Below are positions 37,856-46,660 of a DNA stretch of 64,000 nucleotides, piece after piece. Below the pieces are notes generated by a model. That model was not told where the DNA came from, searched no databases, and saw nothing but the letters and a program-made list of their open reading frames with translations. The DNA lies in NCBI GenBank assembly GCA_018377375.1, contig JAGZZN010000002.1, positions 6,547-70,546 on the forward strand, given 5' to 3'. The DNA comes from Streptococcus parasanguinis. Lineage in GTDB: Bacteria; Bacillota; Bacilli; Lactobacillales; Streptococcaceae. How positions within the stretch are numbered: position 1 is the stretch's first letter; each line of letters opens with the position of its first letter. Made by a program: the position numbers and the translations under genes.

Positions 37856-39331
37856 TTATTTTGCATTTGCTGCGTATTCTTCGTTACGTTTGATCATTTG
37901 TTTTCTGTACCAAGCGAAGATTCCGATATAGAATGCCAAGAAGACAACTACACCAAGGATCGCTTTGATATCACCAGTTGTTGCGTTACCGATTGTCCAA
38001 CCGAGCAATTTTTCAACTGGTCCTTCAAGAGTTGAGTGAGTGATCAATTGAGTAGAAGCTACCCCTTTAGGGAAGGCATCAACACTCTTAGCCAATTGAG
38101 TTGCAAATGGTGCAATCAATGTACCTGAAAGAAGGAAGAGTGGCAAGAGAAGGCTTCCGAAGATGATCATACGGATCAATTTACCGCGTGTTACAACCAA
38201 CAAGGCTGGAGTTACACCCATAGCGATGATACCAGCAAGTGGCAAGATACCATTTCCGACTTTAGAAAGAAGCACTGCTTCGATCAACATGATTGGTGCA
38301 AGTACGTTGGCACAAGCCCAGATTTCAGCACGACCAGCGATAAATGGCCAGTCCAAACCGATGTTGAATTTACGTCCTTGAAGACGTTTAGTAGCAACGT
38401 TTGTAATACCTTGTGACAATGGTTCTACCGCTGCGATGAACCAAGAACCGATCAATGAGAACAATTCCAAGCAGACACCGGCAGTCAAACCAAGGCTCAA
38501 CCAACCTTTAATAACCAATTCCCATTTGTCAGCATCTTGCACACCAGCAACTGGATGTGGAGTACCCATGATACCGATGACGATACCAAGAAGGAAACCG
38601 ATAAAGAATTTAGATCCCCAGAAACCGATCTTCTTGTTCAATTTAGCAGCATCGAAGTCGTATTTATCAAGACCCGGGAAGAATTTGTCAAAGATTTTAT
38701 CCAAGACCATGATGATTGGGTTCATCATGTAGTTCATGTGAGTAGATGTCATAGGTGATGAACTTGGTGCATTCAACAAATCATCAAATGTTGGTTTCAT
38801 CAAGTCTGAGTTGATGATTTTCATAACCCCTACAAGGACAACGGCAAGAGTGGCAACGAAAAGTGAAACTCCTTGGCTGACACCGTTGTTGTCCGCATAC
38901 CATTTGATCAAAAGACCAGTGATAGACAAGTGCCAGATATCAAAGATGTCGACGTCAAGTGTATCAGTCTTCTTGATCGCAAGCATGATAACGTTGACGA
39001 TCAACATAATCAATAAGAAGTAAAGTGTCCAGGCAGATCCCCAAGTAATGGTCGCAAGAGGCGCCCAACCAACGTCTGTGATATTCAATTGAATACCAGT
39101 ATTCTCAACGAATTTTGCAAGAGATGCTGAGAAAGCTCCATTCAACATACCGATGATAGCACCGATACCAGTAAGGGCGATGGCAAGTTTAATACCACCT
39201 TCAAGTGCTTTAGAGAATTTCACTCCAAATAAGAGAGCCAATAAAGTCAAGACGATCAACATGATGATCGGAGCACCCATGTCTAGGATGGGTTTGAAAA
39301 ATTTATTGGCAAAATCAATAATGCCATTCAT
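37856..39331 (-). CDS. PTS galactitol/galactose-type EIIC
   Basis: 491 residues, about ten membrane helices, galactitol-family EIIC (MGAPIIMLIVLTLLALLFGV; GIIAMGVTPALLVVTRG). Within a lac locus between lacR and lacABCD it most likely imports galactose as galactose-6-phosphate, as shown for the comparable cluster of S. gordonii-type oral streptococci. Galactitol specificity is the family label, not a deduction. Follows EIIB after 98 bp. Confidence 0.88.
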   Translation of the reverse strand: MNGIIDFANKFFKPILDMGAPIIMLIVLTLLALLFGVKFSKALEGGIKLAIALTGIGAIIGMLNGAFSASLAKFVENTGIQLNITDVGWAPLATITWGSAWTLYFLLIMLIVNVIMLAIKKTDTLDVDIFDIWHLSITGLLIKWYADNNGVSQGVSLFVATLAVVLVGVMKIINSDLMKPTFDDLLNAPSSSPMTSTHMNYMMNPIIMVLDKIFDKFFPGLDKYDFDAAKLNKKIGFWGSKFFIGFLLGIVIGIMGTPHPVAGVQDADKWELVIKGWLSLGLTAGVCLELFSLIGSWFIAAVEPLSQGITNVATKRLQGRKFNIGLDWPFIAGRAEIWACANVLAPIMLIEAVLLSKVGNGILPLAGIIAMGVTPALLVVTRGKLIRMIIFGSLLLPLFLLSGTLIAPFATQLAKSVDAFPKGVASTQLITHSTLEGPVEKLLGWTIGNATTGDIKAILGVVVFLAFYIGIFAWYRKQMIKRNEEYAANAK

Positions 39332-39429
39332 AATAAATCCTCCCGATTTATGAATTTTTTGTAATTTACAGCATAAAGTGTTCCCAATTTTATAATTGGA
39401 TAACGCTTACAATCACGTTTAAAAAAATA

Positions 39430-39735
39430 TTAACTTAATCCATGTTCTTTAATGGCAGCTTCGATGTTATCAAAGACTGGCGCACTCATCGCTGGAATAC
39501 GGAACAAGATTGGTCCTGCTTCTACCACTGGAATACCAGGATCGAATCCCAAATCAGTTGCAGCAATTGGAGTAAAGATGTCATAACCAGAAATCAAATC
39601 TTCATTGACGTCTTTGACCATGACAGCGTCACAACGCACATCATAACCACGGTTTGACAACTCTTCTTCCAACGCATTCTTAATTTGGTGGCTAGAGTTA
39701 ACACCTGCACCACAGGCAGCTAAAATTTTAATCAT
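39430..39735 (-). CDS. PTS galactitol/galactose-type EIIB
   Basis: 101 residues from ATG 39735 (GGAGG 8 nt upstream; the longer frame starts inside the site). Phospho-cysteine loop ILAACGAGVNSS (Cys8) at the N-terminus, as in GatB. Middle gene of the EIIA-B-C unit. Confidence 0.9.
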   Translation of the reverse strand: MIKILAACGAGVNSSHQIKNALEEELSNRGYDVRCDAVMVKDVNEDLISGYDIFTPIAATDLGFDPGIPVVEAGPILFRIPAMSAPVFDNIEAAIKEHGLS

Positions 39736-39770
39736 TTGGATGTCCTCCATTATAAATATTTACGAATGTT

Positions 39771-40247
39771 TTAGGAAATAGTTTCCGTAATGTATTGATA
39801 AAGCTTATCTTCACTATCTAATTTCGATAGAGCTTCGAGATTTCCATTGGATGTAAAGAAATCCATCAGTTGGGCCAAAATATTGGTTTGGCTTGAGCTC
39901 GTATTATTGATAATAAAGAATAAGAGTGAAACTTGAACTTCCTTATCTGGAGCAATCATATTATGGAAAGTTACGGGTTGATCCAAACGAACCACGACCA
40001 CATTCTCAGTGAGATTATGGACAATGTCTGTATGCGGGATCGCCACATTTGGTAAGTCCTTACCAAGAAATTCCATGTCTAATCCAGTCGGGAAAGACTT
40101 TTCACGCTCAATCAAAGCGGAACGATAGGTTGGTGTCACAATCTGTCGCTCTTCCAATAAGCTTGCTACCTGCTCAAAGAGATCTGTTTGATCCTTGGCA
40201 TGTAGGCAAAATACAAGATCTTTGTTAAAGAGTTGATTTAATCCCAT
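39771..40247 (-). CDS. PTS fructose/galactitol-type EIIA
   Basis: 158 residues from ATG 40247; GGAGGTGG lies 5 nt upstream, and an in-frame GTG at 40256 is inside that site. Phospho-His in NVAIPHTD (His72). Mannitol/fructose-fold EIIA, first gene of the unit, passing phosphate to the adjacent EIIB. Confidence 0.9.
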   Translation of the reverse strand: MGLNQLFNKDLVFCLHAKDQTDLFEQVASLLEERQIVTPTYRSALIEREKSFPTGLDMEFLGKDLPNVAIPHTDIVHNLTENVVVVRLDQPVTFHNMIAPDKEVQVSLLFFIINNTSSSQTNILAQLMDFFTSNGNLEALSKLDSEDKLYQYITETIS

Positions 40248-40287
40248 TGTTGCCACCTCCTTATCTAACTATTTATTTTATAGTTTC

Positions 40288-40373
40288 AGTATATCACTAT
40301 ATTGATTGAGTGTCAATCATTTTTTGTCTAAATTTGTTTAATTTTGTTTGTATATCGCTCTAAAGCGCTTTCT
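40288..40373 (-). promoter_or_regulatory. Promoter of the EIIABC unit with cre-like site and AAACAAA repeats
   Basis: Minus strand TTGACA (40316-40311), 17-bp spacer, TATACT (40293-40288). Upstream, AGAAAGCGCTTTAG (40373-40360) resembles a cre site with its outer TG/CA lost. Between them, ACAAACAAAATTAAACAAATTT gives repeated AAACAAA units of the kind DeoR-family repressors such as LacR bind. Confidence 0.7.
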
Positions 40374-40408
40374 ATCCGTCATTTTCCAACATCATTAAAT
40401 CAGTAAAA

Positions 40409-40691
40409 AGAGAGTGGGACAGAAATCGGTAATTCGTTAGAATTCGATTTCGTCGTCCCACCTCCGCACAGCTTCAACAGTCTGGGAGACTGTTGAAGGT
40501 TGCAGATAAAGGAAACATAGTTTCCGTCAACATAGGGCATCTTTGAAGCTTTAAAAGCGAACAAAGACTTAGGATACTTGCTTCGCAAGTTCTATCCGCC
40601 ACCTCAAAGCAGTGCTTTGAGCACTCAACCACTGCGTCTTGCTCGACAATCCAAAGAAAATTGAGAGGCTAGGACTTTTGTCCCAGCCTCT
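40409..40691 (-). repeat. Intergenic repeat, family 2, copy C (inverted)
   Basis: Reads as the reverse complement of copy B at both ends (AGAGAGTGGGACAGAAATCG ... GACTTTTGTCCCAGCCTC). The centre differs: it holds the CTTCAACAGTC/GACTGTTGAAG hairpin shared with copy A plus CTTGCTTCGCAAG and AAAGCAGTGCTTT hairpins. It lies between lacR and the EIIA promoter; no gene inside. Confidence 0.85.
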
Positions 40692-40695
40692 GATT

Positions 40696-41442
40696 TTATA
40701 TGATTTTCGTATACAAGGCATATTTGTCTTTGATCTTCTTTGGAATACTATCATCAGTAATAATGGCATTTAGATCTTCCACACGATAGAAACTGTAGAA
40801 GGAATAACTATCAAACTTGCTGTTATCGGCTACCACATATTTCTCAATTGCATTGTTTAGAATAATAGCATTACCATTTCCTTCTTCTTCATTGGCTGTG
40901 GAAACATGATGCCCATCGATGCCATTGACCCCGATGAAGGCCTTAGAAACCTTGATTTCTTTCAAGAGTTTATTAGCAAATTGACCGACAAAAGTTTGTG
41001 TCTTTACCCGGTAGCGACCACCAACTAAGATCAGGTCATAATTTGGAAAATCCTTGAGCTTCTCAAAAATAGGGAGGGAGTTGGTGACGATGCTAATTTC
41101 TTTCCCTTCCAAATAATCTCCGATAAAGTCTGTTGTTGTACCAGAGCCAATAAAGACGGTATCCCCATTTTCGATCAAGTCTGCACATTTTTTGGCAATG
41201 CTTCGTTTCTCATCGATATTGATCAGATTTTTTTCACTGTGAGAAGCTTCTAATAAACTATCTTTGACTTTTTTGTGGGCCCCACCATGTACACGAACTA
41301 AAAGACCTTGTTTTTCAAGATCGATCAGATCGCGACGAATGGTCATGTCTGTCACCCCAAAAAGTTCCTTGAGCTCTTTGACCGATACCACACTTTTACG
41401 ATCCAGTTCCTGAAGAATTTCAACATGTCTGCTATCTTTCAT
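40696..41442 (-). CDS. lacR: Lactose operon repressor LacR (DeoR family)
   Basis: 248 residues: N-terminal DeoR helix-turn-helix (RKSVVSVKELKELFGVTDMT, about 15-34, then IRRDL) and a sugar-phosphate-binding domain (FIGSGTTTDFIGDYL; IVTNSL; VGGRYR). By family it represses the lac genes until tagatose-6-phosphate appears. Upstream of the three lac/gal units on the same strand, its own promoter at 41476-41503. Confidence 0.93.
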   Translation of the reverse strand: MKDSRHVEILQELDRKSVVSVKELKELFGVTDMTIRRDLIDLEKQGLLVRVHGGAHKKVKDSLLEASHSEKNLINIDEKRSIAKKCADLIENGDTVFIGSGTTTDFIGDYLEGKEISIVTNSLPIFEKLKDFPNYDLILVGGRYRVKTQTFVGQFANKLLKEIKVSKAFIGVNGIDGHHVSTANEEEGNGNAIILNNAIEKYVVADNSKFDSYSFYSFYRVEDLNAIITDDSIPKKIKDKYALYTKII

Positions 41443-41475
41443 GGTACTACTTCCATTCCTACTATATTTGTCTCT

Positions 41476-41503
41476 ATTATACTACATTTTTCAAAAAACA
41501 CAA
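41476..41503 (-). promoter_or_regulatory. lacR promoter
   Basis: Minus strand TTGTGT (41503-41498), 16-bp spacer, TATAAT (41481-41476), 34 bp before ATG 41442. Confidence 0.65.
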
Positions 41504-41674
41504 ATTCAAACATTATATTAACAAGAGTAAACATGATATTTTTAAATAAATAAAAGAAAAAAAGCCTCTGCAATTTCTTTAGTGGGTAAAACTACTGTAG
41601 AGGTTATAGAGCTTTCTAAGTGTACACAAAAAGTCCTAGGAGAACTGCGACGAAACCATCATTAGGAAGAATTT

Positions 41675-42331
41675 ATGAGACTTATTAAGAATACCACAGA
41701 ATTAATCGGAATTAAAGACCAAAACATCAAGATTTAACTTGTTTTTGAAACTGACACTCATATCGAGATTCGATCAAAACTTAATTACCCAGTACCATCA
41801 TGTCCTCATTGCCAAGGGAAAATGATCGAATACGACTTTCAAAAAGACAGCAGTAAGTTATCTTTCAGATATTTTTATTCAAAGGCTTTCCATCAAACTT
41901 TAACACCACATGAACTCGTTGAGAAGACACTAGACTTTTCAGATGAGCTCATCGACTACTATACACTTTATTAGCTTTTGCTTTTTCACTTTCAGGAGAA
42001 GAAAGTAGATAAGCTATTTGAACTGATAGAGGAAAATAGAAGGACGGTCAATCACTACTTTCGAACTGTCTTTAGGATTTTCCATAGACACAAACAACAC
42101 ATCATAAGCTCACTTGAAACAGACTATTCAGACACTATACTCTAAGCGACTAATAAGTTGATCAAAGACATCGAACGTTTAGGATTTGGTTTTAGAATAT
42201 TTATCAGCTTTTGGAAAGGTGTTTTCATAACTCCAAACATACAAAAGAGAAGAGCTAGCCGATCCTTTCTAGATGCTAGCCTTTCGTCACCCACTGCAGT
42301 TGAAGTTGACAAAGAGCTGATATTTCACTAG
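41675..42331 (+). pseudogene. ISL3-family transposase relic (IS1167-like)
   Basis: One plus-strand frame reads MRLIKNTTELIGIKDQNIKI-stop, then ...YPVPSCPHCQGKMIEYDFQK (zinc-finger Cys pair), and finally NKLIKDIERLGFGFRIFISF near the end. These are the N-terminus and C-terminus of ISL3 transposases. Three in-frame stops interrupt it and about 200 central residues carrying the DDE catalytic core are gone. Dead element at the left edge of the mobile region. Confidence 0.82.
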
Positions 42332-42610
42332 TTTCAATTCCTAAAACATCAATCGCTGTTACAATTAATAATCTCTCCAGAAAACTCTATTGTTCAATTT
42401 CAAGGATATACTACGTTCTGACAGATTCAATGATACTACAAAGTTATCCTGTGTTCCGTATACTTCTGTTTTTTTCCGAGAAATTTAGAATAATCGTTTT
42501 TCATTCCCTGGCTTATTTCGTTCGATATAGTTGAACTTATTTGTAAATCTATAATATCAAGTTGATTGAACTTTATTGGCGATGAAATTCATTTTTTTTG
42601 AACTTTCTCC
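42332..42610. other. Gap with no recognisable gene (mobile region)
   Basis: AT-rich, no open frame, several T-runs. GGCGATGA at 42574 and GGCGATAT at 42629 could be operator half-sites of the adjacent repressor; nothing else recognised. A cro-side prophage segment would be expected here and is missing. Confidence 0.4.
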
Positions 42611-42639
42611 TTGAATTTTTGTTCATTTGGCGATATACT
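42611..42639 (+). promoter_or_regulatory. Promoter of the phage-type repressor
   Basis: TTGAAT (42611-42616), 17-bp spacer, TATACT (42634-42639); AGGAGG follows at 42651, before ATG 42666. Confidence 0.75.
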
Positions 42640-42665
42640 AATGATATTAGTAGGAGGAAATAATC

Positions 42666-43073
42666 ATGAGGAAGCACTCTACAGCGGATAGACTGCAGCA
42701 ATTAATGTCTGAAAAATCATTAAAGCAAGTAGATATCATTGAACTTTCAAAACATTTTCAAGATAAACTTGATGTAAAACTAGGAAAAAGTGCTTTATCC
42801 CAATATGTAAATGGTATTCAAACTCCAGATCAAAAAAAATTAGCTCTACTTGCTCTAACTTTAGATGTTTCAGAAGCTTGGCTAATGGGATATGATGTTC
42901 CTAAAGAGAGAACATATTATACTAATGAAGAAACACCGACTTTATCTTGCTACACTTCTTCTGATCTACGAAAAATGGCCGAAAATGCAAAAACATTTGA
43001 CGGCAAACCACTAGACAAAGAGGATATAACTGCTATCCAAAATTTAATAGAAATTTATCTGCGAGGTAGATAA
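42666..43073 (+). CDS. Phage-type XRE repressor (cI-like, N-terminal domain only)
   Basis: 135 residues. Helix-turn-helix domain of the type found in streptococcal temperate phages (LKQVDIIELSKHF; KSALSQYVNGIQTPDQKKL, about 57-75) with the usual LDVSEAWLMGYDVP following. The C-terminal LexA-like peptidase of full cI repressors (~230 residues) is absent. The tail (residues 95-135) is charged and continues in frame to a natural stop; it may be an intact short repressor that depends on ImmA/IrrE for induction. The next gene, dead here, would have been that ImmA/IrrE. Confidence 0.8.
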   Translation: MRKHSTADRLQQLMSEKSLKQVDIIELSKHFQDKLDVKLGKSALSQYVNGIQTPDQKKLALLALTLDVSEAWLMGYDVPKERTYYTNEETPTLSCYTSSDLRKMAENAKTFDGKPLDKEDITAIQNLIEIYLRGR

Positions 43074-43076
43074 TGT

Positions 43077-43457
43077 ATGACGATAGAAGAGCTTGTTGAT
43101 TCTCAACGAGTTACACTCGGATACTACGACAATGAATTCTGGCCACGACCAGGAGGTTATGATAGAAGAAATTAAAATTGTATTTGTAAATAAGTCTCTG
43201 CCTGAGTAGACAATGAAACGAGTAATCTACAATGAATTGAGACACAAGGATCATACTGCTACTCTTTAAAAAAATAATCCAATAAAATATGAAAATGAAG
43301 CAAATCGCTACATGATTCACAAATTACTGGATGAAGAACTAATGACTTCGATTTCCTGCAATACTTAAACTACGTTAACTTTATGCAGAAACATAAACCG
43401 AGAGCTTTAGCTGATTAATTAATGGTAATTGACGAATACTATGCTCTGACGAGTTAG
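43077..43457 (+). pseudogene. ImmA/IrrE-type metallopeptidase, frameshifted
   Basis: Starts MTIEELVDS...WPRPGGY, then breaks. Pieces IYNELRHKDHTATL, ENEANRYMIHKLLDEELM, DFLQYLNYVNFMQKHK and MVIDEYYALTS follow in different frames with several stops. These are the successive parts of the phage ImmA/IrrE family, which cleaves the partner repressor. The zinc motif HExxH reads NExxH, so even the catalytic base is lost. ATG lies 3 bp after the repressor stop, the normal pairing. Confidence 0.82.
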
Positions 43458-43467
43458 GAGGATTCAT

Positions 43468-43959
43468 ATAGCGAAAAGTAAGCCTTTCTATAAGCAGATC
43501 TGGTTTATTGTGTTAATCGTCTTGATTGTAATTGGAGGTATAAGCTCTTTAACTAAGCCAAAGGCTACAAGGAGTACAGAAGCCACTATTACTGCTAATG
43601 CTAAAACCAATACATTTAAAATGACAGATATGCTGGGGGAAGAGTTCACGATCTATTTACGTGAAAATCCTGAAGTTTTAGAGAATTTCGATAAAGTTGA
43701 ATCTTTAACAGGTGCGAATACATCTACTGTATCAGTTCGTTTTGGTGTAGCGTGGAAAAATGAAAGTATAAATCGTAAAATCTATCTTATCAACTCTTTT
43801 TAAAACAAAAAAAAACGGGCTATTTAAGAAATGGGCAGATGAGAATAACTATGAAGTTTATCTAGAGAAAGATACTCCAGAGTTGATTGTCAAAGTATCA
43901 GATACAGATAAAACAACAATAGCTCAAGAATTTATTAGCAAAATCAGATTAATTGGTTA
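43468..43959 (+). pseudogene. Small prophage membrane protein, start codon lost and frameshifted
   Basis: GGAGG (43458-43464 region) is followed by ATA (43468-43470) where an ATG is expected, then AKSKPFYKQIWFIVLIVLIV, a basic start and one membrane helix. The frame runs to a TAA at 43803; after a poly-A stretch another frame continues (GLFKKWADENNYEVYLEKD...) to TAA 43959. An A-run frameshift and an ATG-to-ATA change explain this. Similar helix-plus-outside-domain proteins often sit between phage repressor and integrase genes; function unknown. Confidence 0.65.
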
Positions 43960-43975
43960 ATTTAGGAGGTATTTT

Positions 43976-45568
43976 GTGATAAAAGATATCATTGATGGCA
44001 ATAGCTATCCTATCGTTTTTATTGGCTCTGGGATATCAAAAAGATATTTAAAGAATTTCCCAACTTGGTCTAGTCTTCTTCAAGAATACTGGGAACAAAT
44101 AGATGAGCCTAACAGCATATTTCAATTCATGAGAGAATTAGAACGTTCAGAAATTCCTAAGGAAATTTCAGATAGTGAAAAAGAATTCTTAATCAATGTT
44201 AAAACAGCGTCATATATACAGGAAAAGTTCGATGACCTGTTTTATAGTGGCAGGATTTCTTTGAGTGGTCTCACTGATAGGGATGCATATTCAAAAAAAA
44301 TTTCACCTTTTAAATATTCCATTGCAAATCGTTTTGTTAACTATGAAATCAAACCAGAAATGTTGGAGGAGATTGAAGAATATAAAAATTTTTTATCTAA
44401 AGCAAAAGTTATAGTAACAACAAATTACGATACACTTACTGAAAAACTGCTTTCTGACTTAAGTAAAAAACCCACAATTTATATTGGACAAAAAGGCTTC
44501 TTTGATGAGACTTACAACTGGGCCGAATTATTTAAAATACATGGAGATGTTAGCGACCCCAGTAGCATTGTAATTACAGAAGAAGATTACAATACATATG
44601 ATAAAAACTCAATCTTAATCAGTGCAAAGATACTTGTGAATTTAATTCAGTCTCCAATTATTTTTTTAGGATACTCTCTCTCAGATAGAAATGTCCAAAA
44701 ATTATTAGTTGATTTTGCCAAACAACTTCCAACTGATGACATGAGAAAAAATAATAACCGTATCACAGTTGTTGAATATGAGCAAGGTAACCATGAATTC
44801 AATGAACAAATTGTAAATAACACTGATCTCAGTATCTCGCATTCGATAATTAAAACAGATAATTTTAAAAAAATATATACAGAAATTGCGAAAATTAATC
44901 AGGGTCTCACACCTTATGAGGTAAGTCGTTTTCAGGAATCTGTAAAGAGTATTGTAATTTCAGCAGGTAAGAAGGGTAAGCTTGATAGTTATCTTGTTAG
45001 CCCACAAAATATTGATAGTCTACCCGAAGATATAAAACAACGACGAATCGTTGTTGCTTTGGGGGATAAAAAGAATATGTTTGTGAATCCGAGTTACGTT
45101 GATTATGTAGAAGATTACTTTAATGACGGTGGTACGTTTCTTCCAGAAGTTGCTTTACGTTTTATCGCGAATGAGAATACTCAAGCAAGACTCCCTTTTG
45201 TTAAATATTTAAAAGATGTTGATTATGAAAAATTTGAATTTTTATCAAAAAAACAAAAAGAAAAAATTTCAAAGAGAATTGAAAAAATGGGAGCATTACG
45301 AGATATTGTAGACACAGTTCCAAAAAATAACAAACGAGAGTACAGCAATTTAAATAGTATTTTACTTTTAAATGCACCTAAAACTAGAGAATTAGAATTA
45401 ATTGCATATAATATTGAAAGAATTCCCATTAATAATATAATTGATTACATTAATAAAAACGTTATACCAAACTTACAAGAAAACTATAATAATAATGCAC
45501 CTGAGTTATCAGCGCAAAGAAGATTATTATTAGCATATGATTTGATTGCCAATGGAGATATAAAATAA
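43976..45568 (+). CDS. SIR2-domain protein, candidate phage-defence NADase
   Basis: 530 residues from GTG 43976 (TTAGGAGG 9 nt upstream). Residues 1-250 form a SIR2-like NAD-binding domain: VFIGSGISKRYLKNFPTW (14-31), VTTNYDTLTE (147-156; Asn150), KIHGD (187-191; His189), IFLGYSLSDRNVQ (229-241). Asn and His correspond to the catalytic pair of anti-phage SIR2 NADases such as DSR2 and ThsA. The remaining 280 residues are mainly helical with no recognised domain and could be the phage-sensing part. Intact, while its prophage neighbours on both sides are broken, which suggests selection to keep it. Low GC. No partner gene (HerA, Argonaute, TIR) is adjacent. A role in defence is inferred; NADase activity is untested. 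Confidence 0.75.
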   Translation: MIKDIIDGNSYPIVFIGSGISKRYLKNFPTWSSLLQEYWEQIDEPNSIFQFMRELERSEIPKEISDSEKEFLINVKTASYIQEKFDDLFYSGRISLSGLTDRDAYSKKISPFKYSIANRFVNYEIKPEMLEEIEEYKNFLSKAKVIVTTNYDTLTEKLLSDLSKKPTIYIGQKGFFDETYNWAELFKIHGDVSDPSSIVITEEDYNTYDKNSILISAKILVNLIQSPIIFLGYSLSDRNVQKLLVDFAKQLPTDDMRKNNNRITVVEYEQGNHEFNEQIVNNTDLSISHSIIKTDNFKKIYTEIAKINQGLTPYEVSRFQESVKSIVISAGKKGKLDSYLVSPQNIDSLPEDIKQRRIVVALGDKKNMFVNPSYVDYVEDYFNDGGTFLPEVALRFIANENTQARLPFVKYLKDVDYEKFEFLSKKQKEKISKRIEKMGALRDIVDTVPKNNKREYSNLNSILLLNAPKTRELELIAYNIERIPINNIIDYINKNVIPNLQENYNNNAPELSAQRRLLLAYDLIANGDIK

Positions 45569-45569
45569 A

Positions 45570-45611
45570 GAACGATAGAGGACTGCTTTAAATACAGAAA
45601 TCTATCGTTCA
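45570..45611 (+). repeat. Inverted repeat after the SIR2 gene
   Basis: GAACGATAGA (45571-45580) and TCTATCGTTC (45601-45610 region), perfect 10-bp arms with a 20-nt loop directly behind the stop. No T-run follows, so it is a weak terminator candidate or an mRNA-end hairpin. Confidence 0.55.
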
Positions 45612-45856
45612 AACTAGCGAGGGTCTGCTAGGAGAAGGCAGGTTCTAAAAGCTATTAGAAAAAGACACTTTCTTCATAAATAATTTTATAATAGTTTATA
45701 GTCTTAGTCAAGAAAAATCTTCAAACTCGCCATCGCCAAATTTTAAGTATGAAGATCGTTAAGTTTTAAAAGACGACATTAAAGAGCCCTCTTTACTTAG
45801 GCTATTTTACCACAAGATATGAGGCTTTATAATTATTTGGAAAATACAAAAAAATT

Positions 45857-46574
45857 GTGAAACTGCCTATAAATTTTTTAGCGTTTTTAGGTAAAGATCT
45901 TTTTTCTAGTGTGCAGCTACGAACAACCATGCAAGGTCTCAAAATAGAACGTGAAGCAAAGTCAGGGCAAGGTGACCTCCTAATATCTTACAAAAGTAAG
46001 ACATTTAGGGCAACCAATAAAAAGACTACTTTTAAACAGTTTTTTGAAATATGAAGATACAATACAAAAATTGGGATAAGGAATCAACATATAAGAATCA
46101 GGTAAGCATTGTTGATAGAATTATCTTAGCAGAGTTGAGTAAAAAAGAAATTGATATAATAACAATTTCGATGTGTACTATTATCACTCAAAAATAGTTC
46201 AACATATACATTAATTACTCGAATATTATCAGTTTAACTCAACAAATTTTTGCCCTTGCTGTTTCTAATGACTTTGAAATGTATATTTTCTCCCGATTAC
46301 TTCTTTAACTGGAGGGTGTAAAAAGATATTGGGGCTTTAAAGTGGTCTTATGTAGACTTCAGAAATGAAACCCTTCATATTGCTGCAAATCAGTCCACAC
46401 AGTTTCAGACATACACATTGCTCCCAACTGTTTGAGGCTGGAGCAACTATCAAAGAAGTCCAGGAACGACTAGGACATGAAAATACACATACAACGATGG
46501 ACATATATGCTCACGTCACCCAAAAAGCAAAAAATGAAGTTGCTGACAAATTTGCTTCCTACATTGGTTTTTAG
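45857..46574 (+). pseudogene. Tyrosine recombinase (phage integrase), decayed
   Basis: Parts in order: an N-terminal piece ending KKTTFKQFFEI (to 46054); the SAM-like core-binding piece ESTYKNQVSIVDRIILAELS (46080-46145 region); a piece reading IGALKWSYVDFRNETLHIA (46332-46385); and the catalytic C-terminus HSFRHTHCSQLFEAGATIKE, RLGHENT and MDIYAHVT (46390-46535), with the HxxR, GH and Tyr residues intact. Stops and frameshifts separate them. The gene ends about 90 bp from the 3' end of rpmA. Confidence 0.82.
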
Positions 46575-46602
46575 AATATGGATATCACCGTGGGTATCAA
46601 AA

Positions 46603-46645
46603 CAAAAAAACAGGCTCTCCGAATATATCGGAAAGCCTTATTTTA
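46603..46645 (-). terminator. Terminator of rplU-prp-rpmA
   Basis: Minus strand AGGCTttCCGA loop TCGGagAGCCT with a T-run (TTTTTTT), 16 bp after rpmA. A's and T's on both sides may let it also end transcripts from the mobile region. Confidence 0.82.
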
Positions 46646-46660
46646 TGCTATTTAAAGCAA

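Noticed and set aside
41540..41640. Hairpin CCTCTGCAATTTC ... CTACTGTAGAGG after lacR's upstream region as a riboswitch
   Set aside because: No downstream gene on the plus strand except the dead transposase; more likely a leftover terminator at the IS edge.
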